From: Latrodectus hesperus
Lineage: Eukaryota > Arthropoda > Arachnida > Araneae > Theridiidae
Direction: 5' to 3'
Assembly (NCBI GenBank): GCA_037975125.1
Contig: CM075853.1
Location: 54,889,091 to 54,953,090, forward strand
DNA length: 64,000 bases
The position numbers and the translations under genes were made by a program. The number at the start of each line of letters is the position of its first letter. Within the stretch, counting starts at the first letter, position 1. Positions 10,246 through 24,594 of the stretch are shown in pieces. The notes beneath the pieces were generated by a model that saw only the letters and a program-made list of their open reading frames with translations, made no database searches and was not told where the DNA came from.

Positions 10246-12904
10246 TAAAAAGTTTCTAAAGTTATAGTCTAAATAGTTTATGAAATGCAATTATAGAATG
10301 TGTAAAGTATTATATTATTTCAAATTTATCTTTTGATATCAAAGATCTCTCTCTTTTTGTAGAAAAAACTGTTTTATTTAAATTTTTATATTAATGGTAT
10401 AAAATAAATTTTGTTATTAATGTCAAAATGAAAATTTTCTTTTCTGCATAAAATTAATGCAAAAATTAGATTTTGTGATGGAAGAAATTTCAGTTATACT
10501 CCAATAACGCAAACCAAATAGGAAAATAAAAAGTAAACCCAGTTATGGAAATATGCAATATATAAATTGCCTTTATAGGTTAGATAATGAATATTTAAGT
10601 AGTTTATAGATATTTGCTGCTTAATCCTTTCAATGTTCTTTGATAGAATATATGCTATAAAAAATTCTCAGTTTTTAATTTAAATAGTAATGCATATATA
10701 AAAGCTAATTTGTGGTAAAGTCATAAGAAAGTAGTAAGAAAACATTGAAATATATCAAGGTATACTGAAAGTTTTCCATCAAAAAAAGATCTGCTTGAGT
10801 CTACTTATGTAGCAACCAGCAATTGAACATGCATTTTGAGTTTATGCATTAAATGTGTGACTAATAGATATAGCACTAATGTCTAACTACTTAGTCTCAA
10901 GTAGCAGAATGTTGATTTTCTTCTACAAATTCTCTCAGGCCGACTTCATCAACAATAATAACTAGGCCACAGCACACTGCTTCTTGAAAATCAGTCCTTA
11001 TTTTTGAACTTTCAGTATCAAACCTTCAGTGTCATATGATACACTAGTAGTGCCTAAAGCTATTTAATGTACAAAGCACAGTAGTACACATGATTTGGTG
11101 ACTTATTTTACTGGCTTTTTGCAAGAGCTGGAAGTAAATGATGGTTCTAATCTGATAGCTTAATTGCATTTCAGATACCTAATCATAACTTTGTGTTTTG
11201 TAGATCTCACAAATGGTGTTCTAACACAAATTTCTTTTTCAAATACCACATATTGTTTTATAAAATACAAATGAACACACCAATAAACTGCACAGATATT
11301 AACAATGGCTAAAAACTTTTGTTACAACCCAATATTTATAGCAGTTTTTTACAATTTACTCTATTACATGAAAATATTAGATCTTCCTGTAGTTTATGAT
11401 TGAAGTTGACTTATTTGCTAATGTAAAAAAATTTCTGATTTTTTTTAAATGTGACTATAATTTTTTATTATTATTCCAATGTTATGTGTATTATATTTCA
11501 AACATATACTTAAAGCATTTTTAATTCATATTAATGTTTAGTGCTTTCTTTTATGATTATATCATTAAGAATTTTCCTCTTCATTACATGCAGTATATTA
11601 TATTTTAACACCAATTATTAAAAATAAAATTCATCTTTTTTTTACAAAAGTTCCATTTCAGTAATACATCATGCGTTGATTTTGTAAACTTACTTCATAA
11701 AAATTATTTAAAATAAATATATATTTAGAAACATATCTAATTTTATTGTTTACTTGCTAATTATTTAACACTATGTGCAAAGTATGTAATAATGATTGAA
11801 ATACATTTAGAATTAAAAGAAAAAGTATTTTTTTTTTAATTTTCTTAATAATTTTGTGGGTTCTTGAAATCAGACCATCTATTCATTAAATTTTCCTTAA
11901 TTTACTGCATCTATGAAATATTGAATCGACATTTATTTTCAGTTGGTCTAAATATAGATAATAAATGAATGTTTGAAATTGTTTAATGTATTTAAAGAAT
12001 AACAATGTATGATGTATTTAATTTGAACTTTAAAATGCAGTCCAATAATTTATGATTCATTAAGTATTTGAAACACAGATTTATAAATTATTATTTTGAT
12101 TAAAGTTACTTTTAGCGTGACTATACAAGTAAAATTTTTATTTCACATTTAAAGTGATGGAATGCATACACATTTTAAACATTCATAAAATCATATTATG
12201 AATTATTTACTAACAATCCTAATTTTACATTTCAATTACTGATATAACTAATGAGAAAATTAATAATGAAAGTTATTTTATCCACTGGACAGAAACAATA
12301 AATGTTTTTCATGTCAAGAATTTATTCCATAAACATTTTTCTTCCCTGAAATGCTCTATATATACTAGTAACTAATCTTTTGTTAAAAATGTTTACACTC
12401 CTTCACCAAACTCAAATATTTGACATTCTTAGAATATCTCAAAATTTTTTAGCGTTAAATCTCACTCAATGTATTTTAGCTCATATTTATAATTAATAAA
12501 GTGATTTATTAAAAAGCTTGACTATTAGGTTGATCTTAAGAGTTAAATTTTTGAATAATTTTCAACAATTTGATTTTCCAATTGATTATGAATAAACAAT
12601 TTTTTGATTCAGTAATTAGTGCAAACAAGAATTCACATCTGTTTGAATGTGTGTCAATATGAGCATGAAAAAATTTGTTTGATATTAGAAAAATATGTTG
12701 GAGCAATATGCTTTCAACTAGGTATATATCCAAAGTTAAAAACATAATAAATATCAAGTTCTATTTGTCATGTATGTAAGTTTCATGAATTAAAAAATAT
12801 AACTTTTAGCTTGACCTTTACTATCGGTTCGATTATTATTTCCACAAATGAAAGATATTTTAGTTTAATCCCATATTAATGTCAACACTAAGTTGGTTAA
12901 TTCT
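10246..12904. other. AT-rich intergenic DNA
   Basis: CpG-poor with A/T runs. 10895-11170 is a little less AT-rich. On the minus strand 10903-11019 is open for about 38 codons, including E-A-V-C-C-G-L-V-I-I-V-D-E-V-G-L-R-E-F-V, with stops just upstream. I do not recognise it, and it may be a protein-coding relic. The minus frame at 12536-12757 has no recognisable domain. Confidence 0.35.
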
Positions 12905-12907
12905 ATT

Positions 12908-13062
12908 GATATACTGCCAAGATGGCAGGATTCACATCTCAGCTCGGGCATGGATGTTTGTAGTGGTTTGGAATCCACTAAATTGTAGCTCCATTCAAAT
13001 TAGCCCTCACATGTAAAAAATTCCAGTTGAGCAACAGACAAACCAAACTCATTTGATTCATT
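12908..13062 (+). repeat. tRNA-derived SINE, family A, copy 3 (5' truncated)
   Basis: It contains CGGGCATGGATGTTTGTAGT, GGTTTGGAATCCACT and AAATTAGCCCTCACATGTAA, then a GAGCAACAGACAAACC tail. These are collinear with the copy at 6482-6680. The head (GATGGCAGGATTCACATCTC) keeps only a weak box B. The GCATGGATGT string is shared with the SINEs at 46.35 and 63.67 kb. Confidence 0.6.
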
Positions 13063-15079
13063 CACATTGATAGTGTTTCTTTCCTGTAAATTTATATGAA
13101 TAATTTTTAAAATAAAGAATATAATCTTAACATTGAATGATATTAACACAATAAAATTTAACTTATTTGATTACTTGTGAAATAAAATATTTAAGAAAAT
13201 TATTCTATGTAGATTGTTAAAGTATCTGTATAACTAGATCTCACCATAAGATTTCTTATCAAAAAAGAAATTATAAAGTGAGTAGTCTGAAAATTGTGTA
13301 CAATGTTTTAAAAATATGTAACATACTGAAAAAACAAAGTAATTACATTTTAATTTGCAACTTGGTTTTATGAAATAATTAAGCATTAACAAAACAGGAG
13401 AATAAAACTAATAATTTTGTAGCTAAAGAACAAAATTAGAGAACCACTTCTATGAAAATACTCTCTCAAGCAATAAATCTGATGTATATTTAAATGTAGA
13501 AAATCAAGACAAGAAAAGTCTTAAATCTGAGAAGTTTGTAAATATTATTGTTTATTATTCACATCACATTTAATAGTTAAAAAAATATTTGCATAATGCA
13601 TAAATTTTGCAAAAGAATATAATTAAAATTGTATGGTTAAGAACTTGTTTGCCATACATTTTGTTCAAGGTGAAAAGGAATACAATTTTCAAAGATGCAA
13701 TGGCATATTTTTAACTGCATAAAAAACAGAAGACATGATATAAAAAATTTATTTTCAAAATTGTACAAATACATTTAACAATGTCAAAAGGTAAACTTTA
13801 TTACAAATTCATCAAAACTGTAACAAATAATTGTAAGCATATTGTAATAAGCATCTTAGAAAAATTTCTAGAAATATAAAAAATCGTTAAAAAACTTCAC
13901 ACTTAAAAAAAAAATAGCTTCATATCAGTACTTATTAAAAATAAAATACAATGGTCCCGAAATGTCATAAACCTAATTGAATAAATAATATAATTTGGAT
14001 CTATCACATACTCTTAAATAAGTCTTGAATAAAATATGCGCAAGAAAAAGAAATTTAAGTTTAAAAATTAAAAGGAACTAGTTTTAATGAGATCAATGAA
14101 AAAGTAATATATCAAAAATTAATCAGAGATCATTTATGTAATATTTTAAAAATTTAATTTTTTTCATTAACTAAGAGTAAAAAATAATTTACATTAATAA
14201 AATAAATGTAAACCAGCAACATAAAAATAGTAGATAATTATTAAAATTCACGACACAGTAATCTTTTCAAAAAAACAAGTTAAGAAAACATCTTACTTTT
14301 AATTTCTTATAAGCACTTTTCTATCACAGCAATTTTTATGTCATAGATTTACCTTGAAATTCAGATAAATAAAAGTTTCCAAATGAAATAACAATATAAA
14401 TATACAAAATAATAAATAAAATTAAAATTTTTTTTAATTTTCTGGTATTCTAAGCTCAGTTATATTCACAAATGTATATTTTTCCGAGCATTAAACAAGG
14501 CAACATTTTCAAAACGAAATAAAATTGAAATGTAATGTTAGTGCTAGTTTTAGTTTGTATTGAAATATTTATTGTTTTACATAAGAGGGAAAAAAAAAGT
14601 AGGTTTTAATTTTTTTTAAATGCTTCCAATCTTAAAATTCAGAAAATTTCAACAATATATTTTATTACATTAACATTAAAAATATAAATGTCTGAGGTAG
14701 ATCATTTTCTAAGCAAACACATTTACAGACATAAGAATAGGAAATTGGGCAAAATTAATGTTAATAATTTAAAATACCTATGTAAGAATCTTATTGATTA
14801 AAATCAATTAAGACTGCACTGAAAATGCACATAATCTGTACATGCTTTTTTTAAAATAAATTTTAGATGCATTACAAAAATTTAAGATGCATTAATAAAA
14901 AGCAACATTTTACTCATTCTCCAAAATTAATGAATACATTTCACAAAAGCCTAAATAAAGCAACAAGAAAGTAAAGGAATGTCTAAATTGTTGAGCTATT
15001 AAATAAAAATTTGCACAAGAAAAAATCTATGTTAAATTAGTGTTTTTAAATAAACCGTTGCACTTAGAGAAAACATTTG
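13063..15079. other. AT-rich DNA downstream of the Frl polyadenylation candidate
   Basis: No gene recognised. It is extremely AT-rich, CpG-poor and without long frames. It may include longer Frl 3' UTR if the signal at 15100 is not the only one used. Confidence 0.4.
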
Positions 15080-15941
15080 ACTGCATTATGTATTTCAGTT
15101 TTATTCTTAATATATTAAATTTTATAGTATTTTTATGAATTAAAATTTTATAATAATTACAATCTTAGCTTTGGTTAAATCTGAAAACTGACTTTGATCC
15201 ACTAATGAATATAACATTTATCTTAAACATAATAAAATATTAAATTACAGCACCACATGACAAGAGAAGCAATATTTACAAAAATATTTTACAAATATAT
15301 ATTATGAGACCATTTTTCCAGGCACTTGGTATTAATGATACAAATACATATGGAAAAATAGTTCAACAATTTATAATCTTGCGACACAAATGGCTATTTA
15401 CAATTGCACTTATCGCACATCTTTTTCATAATACACTTTATACAAATTTATATTCTGTCAACTTTTTAATAGGTAACTTTGTGATATATTTTGGCAAAAG
15501 CTAAAAAGCATAACAGTTCAAGACACTACTCAGAAGAATGAGGAAGCAAAAGTATTATGAATGCATTACTTTAGAAATCAAATTACGTAAAGACATTTTC
15601 ATAAATTAAAATTTAATCATTCTGTAAAATTAAGAATGACAAATTTTTCATGAAACTCAGACCAGTGAATAAAAAAAATTGAGTATTATTACACTTTTTT
15701 CAGAACTTAATGTAACTATAAGTATCTTACTTTGCAAAAAAGAAATTATGAGAAAAATTAATATAATTCTTAAGATGTTCTAAAAAATTCTTCCATGTGT
15801 ACTATCATAATAGTTACATTATAGCCTTCCAAAAAGAGGCAGTCAAAATCATTACAGCTAACACTAGCTATTTTCAACATAAATATGAAAAATGGCACAA
15901 AATGAATCATTTCAACTAAATAATTCATATAAAACGTTAGT
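15080..15941 (-). other. Probable 3' UTR of the FMNL/Frl gene
   Basis: Reading on the minus strand from the stop codon, the first AATAAA hexamer is at 15105-15100, about 840 nt downstream. The tract is AT-rich and has no coding frame of its own. Further AATAAA signals occur beyond, for example near 14570, so a longer UTR is possible. The frame at 15770-16039 on this strand overlaps the last exon out of frame and is not real. Confidence 0.45.
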
Positions 15942-16048
15942 CTAGAAGTCCAGTTCATCCATAGTGTGTGACAATCGTATGTTTTCCTGTCTCCGTCGCT
16001 GACTCCTTCGCACAGCATCAGCCCGTCTGTATGGTTCACTTTTAAGGC
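15942..16048 (-). CDS. Frl: Frl exon 25, DAD and stop (residues 950-984)
   Basis: 107 nt of coding sequence to the TAG at 15944-15942, acceptor [24 protein letters not shown] (955-969) is the autoinhibitory DAD with its basic cluster, which binds back to the N-terminal armadillo region. It ends H-T-M-D-E-L-D-F. Confidence 0.95.
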
Positions 16049-18774
16049 CTAAAAAGTTATTAGTGGTAAATAAAAATTAATATTTTAATAATTTATGTTA
16101 TATCAATAATTAAACTCCCATTAAATAAATAACAAAAATTATAATATTAAAATATTTTTTCTCTCTAAGTAACTTATATTTATAATGCATTACTGCTTCA
16201 TAAAAAATTTGTCAATATAACAATTTTAGTGACGTTAAAAACCATCAATTCTTTAAAAATAACAATTTTTGTAAATAATAAAAACTTTAAATTTGGTGGA
16301 AATAGTGGTAACTTTACAATTATTTAATTCCCACAATTTTCTAAGTGTGAAAAGTTGAGCAATTAAAATTCAGTTGAAGAAAAATAGAATAATATGGAAA
16401 GAATAAATTGATTGCTAAATATAAATTTGTAGAACTGAAATATTATAAAAATTATTGAAAACTTCTGTTCATAACAGATAGCTTTGTAAAATTATTTTTG
16501 TTAAAGTTTGAATACATTATAAATACAAAATTATATTACTTATTTTTGCTCACAACTTTTTTCTTTAACATTAAGAAATCAGGTTTGATGGTGAACACAG
16601 ATTAATTAAAAACATATCAAATAAGGTGTGAAATGCTTGAAAACTTTCTTTAGTTATGAAGATATTGAATATTAGCATATTAGAAAAAGAGTACAACAAA
16701 TTAACTGCAGGGGGCAAAAATTGTGCATTTTCGAAACAGAATAAATAAAAATTATTAAAAAATAATCACAATACTGATGAAAAACACTATTAAAACAATA
16801 AAAAGGAAATTTAAAGCATATAAATTTTTTATCTTAGCAGTTAGGTACAGTTGACTGCAATCTGACAATTTTTAAAAAATGGGAAAGAACACACTCCTTA
16901 AAAGAACATTCAAAAAAGCTGAGTTTCATAAACATTTGTATCATGTCCTGCATTAATTAAATTAATTGCAAGTCATGCAATCAAAATTTCAAATTAAAAG
17001 ATAACATACGAGACCAATTTTCTGGTGTGAACTTCATTTCAGTTCATGCAACAAATTTCAACTTAATCCCACAGACAAACAGAATAAAATATTTGTTTAT
17101 ATAGATAAAGATATTGTTAATATCGTGTTGAATAAAATAATGTTTAATTTGCTGCCTGTAAGATTACAGTTCTCAATCTAGTAATTTTATTTTAGCCTAA
17201 TTTATAATGACTTTATAATTTTACTATACATACAATCATATATATGTTGGTATGATGATGTTTGTGATTTTAAATGCAAGTAATACATCCTTTATTTTGA
17301 AATTTTCAGAAACAGGGGTCTACAGATCACTACCAACATAACATATTAGGTATTATTTAGGATCTAGGAAGAAATCTACAGAAAATTAAAACCTGCATTC
17401 TCAGTTTGTTAATTATTTTTACATACTTTTCATTTCATTACATATGTACAGGAATATATTTTACCTAATAAAATGTCCTCTAGAGCTCCATGATAAACTT
17501 CATCTTGTTTCAATAATCGAGTTTCTTTCACTTGTCTGGTTTTGCTTTTTAATTCATTAATCACAGCTTCCTGCAAGAAGAACATTTATTGCAAAAGACA
17601 AAATGAAACATCTGGAAATACATGAAGAAGTCATATTCAATATTTAACTAATTCATGATAAATTATTTAACAAATTTACAAATTTTAACAAATATGCAGT
17701 TTAAAACTCTGTGATGTTCAATTAAATATATTATTAGATAATCAGTACAATATTCAAATTATATTTTTGGTTATTCAAAGAAAATGCAGATTCTTAATTT
17801 CTAAGTTCTTAAGCACAAAATTTACAAATGTGCTAAGGACTCTAGAATTCAATAAATCATGATTTAAAAATTACTTATCAAGATTTTTGTTTTCAATATT
17901 TACATTAATTACACTAGTAAACAATAAAACAAAAGGATTTGAAAAACAAAAAATATATAAGAAAAATCCTACTGTCATTGTAATGAAATGTTATCAATTT
18001 TATACAGACACACAAAAACATCATTAAAATGCTGGGATAATATATATTTTAATTTTTATGCTTTGAAACATGTTTCAAAGATCATGCAAGAAGTTTAAAA
18101 TTTAGTGCATTGAGAAGAAATTGGAAAAGTTATAAAAGGTATTTATTAATCTTAGCATGAAGATAGTATCTCAATTCTTAATACATTTTTATATTGAACA
18201 TAAATTTTAAGAGTAGCCTTGAAAAAAGTATTTGTATGTCAATAATATGAAGAAGAAATAATTGTGTATTAAATATTACATGTGTATACAATTCATATAC
18301 TGACAATGGAATGATTAAAACTTCAAGTCCATTGAATCCATCAACAAGGACAAACAATTGCATATTTACAACAATAATTCATGTTTCAGACATTTTTTGT
18401 CCATTAAATTGTGAATTATATTGTGAAATGACCGATTTGGGCAAGGAAGAGTATTAACAAGATGATATCAACCTATAGATATACAAGCTGTAAGAGGCAT
18501 ATAAAATAAGACTATTAAACATTTTGGAAAATATTTCATGCTGCAATGACACAAAAATTGCTCCTCATAGCTAATAAATGTTTCTATGACTCATGAATAA
18601 ACTCAAAATATACCAGGATAAAAAAATTAAACTAAACAAGTATGTACAAAACCTCTGTTATTGATCTATTTCCCTTCATGAAAGTGAATGACGTTGAACA
18701 AATCAGATCTTTTACAGATTTGAGAAAAATTTTTGGAATGAAAATGATGTATAAAATTTTAAATTAACACAGGG

Positions 18775-18820
<46 letters not shown>

Positions 18821-21800
18821 CAAATTTACATTGTCCAAATAATGAAAGTAGCTCAAGCTAAAAATATAACTTTTTTTAAAAAATAAAGAAAAGAAGATTA
18901 TTCATTACAAGGATGGATGATTGTAAAAATATCAAATTGATGGAAATGAATAAATGGAAATTAAGCAATGAAAGAGTCAACAAATAAGAGTTAGATGAAG
19001 AATACTTAGTTGACTAGTTTTGCTTGTCATAGACTGAAAAACTTAATTAGAAGTTAAAGTTGAATATAAGATGACTAGGGAGTATTTTATTGTCTTTGGA
19101 AATAGTAAAAATAGTAACTCATACTATCACATTAGGAATATATGGTATAAAATTTGTACTCTTCAGTAAAACACGATTGAGACTGCTAATTCTGCTCTCT
19201 TCTTATATGCATGTGATTATATGTAACTTATATGCTTATATGTAAACAAACTATCAAGTTTGTAATTTTGAATCTTTTCATACAGCTTTCTCAATATTAG
19301 AGATTTCAATACATTTTCCAGACTGAAATTTAATTGATGTCCTTAATGACTAACCATTCTCTCCTTTAATATTTATACAATGTAATAAAAAAAGGACATT
19401 GATGGAATCTTACTGCTTTTATGAACAATCATATGGGAGGAAATGAATGAAATTAATAATAAAAGGCGAAATGAAATTATTTACACACACACACACAACA
19501 AAAATAGAAAAATATCAGAAAAGTTTAAATATAAAAAATATTACTAATATTGGAACTACACATTAAATAATTTGAAAAGCAAATATGTCAAACTAAAATA
19601 ATAAATGAACAACACATATTTGATTAAAAAACAGTAGCACTTAGTAATAGGCAAATAAACTTTCTGTTTATCATAGAAAATTTTTCCTCTTGAATTTAGA
19701 TATTTAAGAGATTTACTGATATTGTAGTAATTTCATTTTGAAAATAATAATATAAGAGGCTGATTCAGCAACTATAAAAAATTTATTAACAAATTCTAAT
19801 TTCAATTTTTTTCCCCATATGCTAACATAGTATTTTCTAAGTTCACATTAGGGATTATTAAAGATTTGCAAAATTATGTTTTACATTTATGCACAAAAAG
19901 CATATGTTTATCAAATTTTATAATTAGTTATCACACTATAAATATCCATATTAATTCTGAAATATTAATGCATTTATCACTACAATAAAATTGGAGAATT
20001 GCTTAAAAATTGTTTTCTTTTCTATAATTAACCCTTTGATGGTTATGAACGAGCTGAGCTCGCAATCGAATCGTGCTTCATAATGCGCGCAAACGAGTTC
20101 CGCTTGGCAGCGTGTTTTCGACCGAAAAGGTTAGAAACGAGTTCTGCTCGCGTAGTTAAATTTTCCCTCAATGCGCGCTGACGAGCTGAGCTAGTTCGCC
20201 AATATTATTTTGCATTGATAATGTTACAAACGAATCCTACTCGCAAATTTAGTTAGTTTTACTGTCTACAGATGGCAGTACGGGTTCCATGAATTTCTTT
20301 TCATAATGATTGAAGTTGTTTATATTTTTACCTTGTTGTTTATATAGCCATTTTGGCGTGGTATTTTGAGTGTTTGTAAAGAAAAATGGCTCAAAAGCGA
20401 AAGTTAAATGATATTGATTATGACAATGATTATGATACAGAAAGCTTATCTAGTTTTGAATCTGATGACGACTTTGTTCATAATATATCAAGCTTGGAAG
20501 ATGATTCAAGCGATGAGGAAGATTTTTCGAGTGTACGACACTGGTGTCAAATTGATTCAAGTTCTCCCGCTCCTAGCCGATTTAGTTTTACTGGTGATGT
20601 GGGAATAAAAGCTTGCGTGACAAATATTTCGGATCCACTTGAGTAAGGTAAGATGATGATCATGCGATGGAGAGATAAAAAGTATGTTCATTTTATAAGC
20701 TCCATTCATAATCCTGAGATCGTAAAAGTCCCAAATAAATTGAAAAATGTGGAAATAGAGAAGCCTAAGATTGTTTTAGATTACAATAATACTATGATGG
20801 GTGTAGATCGCATGGATCAGCAAATTGGGTACTATGATGTAACTCGGTCTCGTCAAAGGAAATATTATAAAAAAATATTTCGTTATTTATTGGACATAAC
20901 AATTTTTAATGCTTTCCAGCTGTGGAAAAAAAAGGGAATAAAAAATCAAATTTGGAATTCAGAATTGAACTAGCTGAAAGAATTGTTGAAAAATATCACA
21001 CTCACAGACAGTTGAAATCAAAGCCTACCGAAACAGTTTCAAATACCTTAAGATTGTCAGCTCGCCACTTCCCTGATTATATTCCACCTACTGAAAAAAA
21101 GAAGGAACCTACTAGACGATGTGAGGTATGTTGCAGCAAAAATGATGCCAATGGAAAAAGAATTCGCCGTGAAACACGTACATATTGCAAAGACTGTAAT
21201 GCACCATTATGTGTAATTCCATGTTTTAAAGTATATCACACTCAAAAAGATTTTTAGGTAATTACTGTATTGAAAAGTTTCATAAAGTTTTACATTAGTT
21301 GTATTTATTTAGACTTTTCAATTTAATATCTGTATAAACTTGTATTTATATTTAACAATTATTATTTATAAAATTGGTTATTATCATTTATAATTTACTA
21401 TTTACAAATTATCATTTATTAATTATTTTAAAGTACTTAAAAACTGGTATTTATGTATTAAAAGTACTTTAAGAATTTTATAAAATGGGCGAGTTGAGCT
21501 ATCCACCCCATCGCCATAGAAGGGTGACATTTTCGGAAGAACGGCGGAGGAAAACAGCTGCGAATTTCGACTGCTGTTTAGTCGCAGTACAGCGCGAATT
21601 AAGTAAGCGAAAACTGCTACTTTCCCTAACCGCTAAAGGGTTAAATTACATGGTAAATTAGAAGTTTATTAGAAATCAGACTTGTCAAGCATCTAGGGTA
21701 TAAGCAACAAATTGAATTAATCCTTTTCAAATTCTGTCCCTATAAACAGAATCAAATTAAAAGGAAACGGAAATTCAAGAAATTAATAAAATTTCATAAC

Positions 21801-24514
21801 TTTCTTTAAGACGTTAATAATTTCTGGTCAAAATGAGTCGGTTTTAAAATCAAAGAAATTTCCAGAGAGCAGGGGGAAAAAATCTTAAGTTTGCAAGCAG
21901 TTTATAAAACCTGTTGAATCAAATTTAATTATTTTTTAATTTTGACACAAACATTATTTATCAATTAAATTTGTCATCAACATTCATAAATGAAGTTTTT
22001 AAACATTTATTAAGCTCAAAATTTCATTTCGCTATTAAAATTCAATAATTTGAAAAGGCTTTCATCAAAATTATACTGAAATGGTCTAAATTAAATTGAG
22101 CAAATGTAGAAGTTATGCATTAAATATCTTACACATTCTATGACTATATATGCAAATAATAATTTATATACAAAATTTTATTGTTTATTTTTTAATTTTA
22201 ATTTCCTTTACTAAAATGTAATAAAAATTGAGACTCAATAAATAATAAGTTACTGTTTAAGAAAAAAAGTATTATATACTTTTACACAGTGAAATGACTC
22301 TCAGTTCTATATGTATATACATATAAATCTGAACAAAACATTAAGCTAGACAAACATAAATCTGTTATACAGCTCATTTGATATAGCTTTTTCCTGTTCA
22401 CATAAAAACTGCAAAAACAAAATATATTCTAGAATTTTTCTCAATATTATGAAAGCAAGGCTTTTAAAATATTTCATTTAATCATACCTATAACATCAAC
22501 GTCATCTGTTACTTATTAAACCTACTTGATTATTTTTTCTAGAATTTAGGCTGTTTCGTTTTGAAACATTTTCAGCAGCCAATTTTTCACTTTCTCTTGC
22601 AGCTGCTTCTTGCCTTTTTCTTGCTTCATTTTCCAATTCAGCTTGCTAAAAGGAAAACACAAAGGTACAATTAAAAAATATTTAGGGAAGGGAACAATTA
22701 GTTTGTGTTTATACAAGTCTTAGAAAAAATTAATAAATTAATGACTAAATTATAAATGAAATATAAGATTGTTCTCATGAAAAGTGCCGCAGCAATAAAT
22801 AGAGATTAAAACTTTATTACAAATATATTAGATGGAATATCAACATAAATAGAATAAAACACTAAAGAAAAAATGTAATTTTACATTAATGAAATTATTA
22901 TGAAAAATTATTATTCCATACATAACTTAAATCAAAACAGAAAAACATTTTAGACCTTCAAAATCTCCAATATTCTTAATTTTTGACTAATTTTCATTAA
23001 TATTTTTAATTAAATATACAGGGTTTATACTTATCATAAGAAGTACATAACATTGTAGAAATTAATCATTGTGATAGTGATACATATGATAACTAATAAA
23101 ATTCTATTCATTTTTGATCTGTTACAAAAGGAAGTGAGAATAGGTATGCAAATTACTGCATTACGTGGCTTAAAAATCTCAAGAGTAAGAAGACCAGTCA
23201 TTACAAAAGCAGACCAACTATGCATGTTCAACTATAATAGCTCATACAGTAACAAAGAGAAATAGAAATGCCCAAGGAATTTGATGTCATAAGTAAACAA
23301 CATTGAATAAAGTAGACTGATCAACAATAAATGCATTAATGCAATAGATATATCAAGTGTTTGGTGTGAATGGATGCCACTAATTTCAAAAATTTAGGTT
23401 GAGATGAAGCAGAGCAAATCCAAGAACTCGCAGACTTCTTGGCATACAAAACAGCCCCCCCTCCCAAGTTTAACTGCAAAGGGATTGCACAACTAAGGAC
23501 ACACTGGCAGAATGCACTGAATGCCGATGGAGATTAATCCATCAGACTAATACACTATACAAGAACTAACAATAGACTGCACTAATTTATAATTTCTGTA
23601 AATAATTTTCTTTTTGGTCATAAAAACCGCAACTAATTGGTTAATTGTCAGATGATACTTTACGACAATGTTTCTACATATTGTCTTCTAGTGGAATTTG
23701 TTTATTCTGAGTATTATTTTGGCAAGGAAAGTTTTTAACATTGGTTATCTTCAAATTTGTAGCAGTTTGGCATTGGGTTCAACACTACAACTTTAGAATT
23801 TTAACTATCCAGGTTTTTTTTCATCCAAATTGATTTTGGTGATGACTTTGCCTGAGAGATTTTTCTTGTTTTTATGCAGGGTTCATACAGATTTCCAAGA
23901 ATCAAATCAAAACATTTCCAGGAGGGGTCGACATTCACGTTGAATAATTTTTTTTTTATTTTAAAAATTGTTCTTAACTAAATATATACATAATTATGTA
24001 CATGCAATATTTTTCATTCATTTCTGTAAATAATAAAAATAAATAATTGCAAACATTAATGAGACTATTTTTTATTTAAGTTAAAATTATCAATGATTAT
24101 TTCAAAAGCCTTGAATGAATTTACAGCTCTAATAACAATTTTTTTATTTAAATAATCCACATTCTATATAATACTGGATTATACATTGTATAAAATAATG
24201 AGTTAATTTAAAGTTTTTAGACATTTCCAATAGATTCCTGTTTATTAATTTATTGAGTATAAACGTTTATACAAGTCAACGGTTAAAAATAAAAAATTTT
24301 AATATCCATCATGCTGCCATCTAGTGGAAATATTAAAAACTAATATTGAATTAAGTTGTTTGACCATTTCATTGAAAATTTTAAAATAATAAAACAAAAA
24401 ATTTCAAAAAATTAGAATATTTTGTAGGAAAAAATGCATCAAGGTAAGAAAAAATTCCAAGAGTAATTCATGATTTTCAAGGAGTCAAGTTGAAGTTCCA
24501 GGAGTTTCAAGAGC

Positions 24515-24594
<80 letters not shown>

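Larger units (their letters stand above)
20028..21644 (+). mobile_element. piggyBac-superfamily element, internally deleted
   Basis: A 1.6-kb element bounded by TTAA on both sides (20028-20031 and 21641-21644), the target duplication of piggyBac. Inside these lie inverted ends: CCCTTTGATGGTTA on the left, and the complement of TAACCGCTAAAGGG on the right, 11 of 14 matching. The left subterminal region carries five related 16-bp motifs (AACGAGCTGAGCTCGC-like). The transposase frame is broken: N-terminus at 20386-20646, then directly the C-terminal part at 20653-21257. The host is Frl intron 23 in the opposite orientation. The element is rich in CpG within CpG-poor DNA, so the insertion is probably recent. 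Without the catalytic core it could move only with transposase supplied elsewhere. Confidence 0.85.

Noticed and set aside
15770..16039. 89-codon frame overlapping the last Frl exon
   Set aside because: Wrong frame; the DAD frame ends in a normal stop at 15942.
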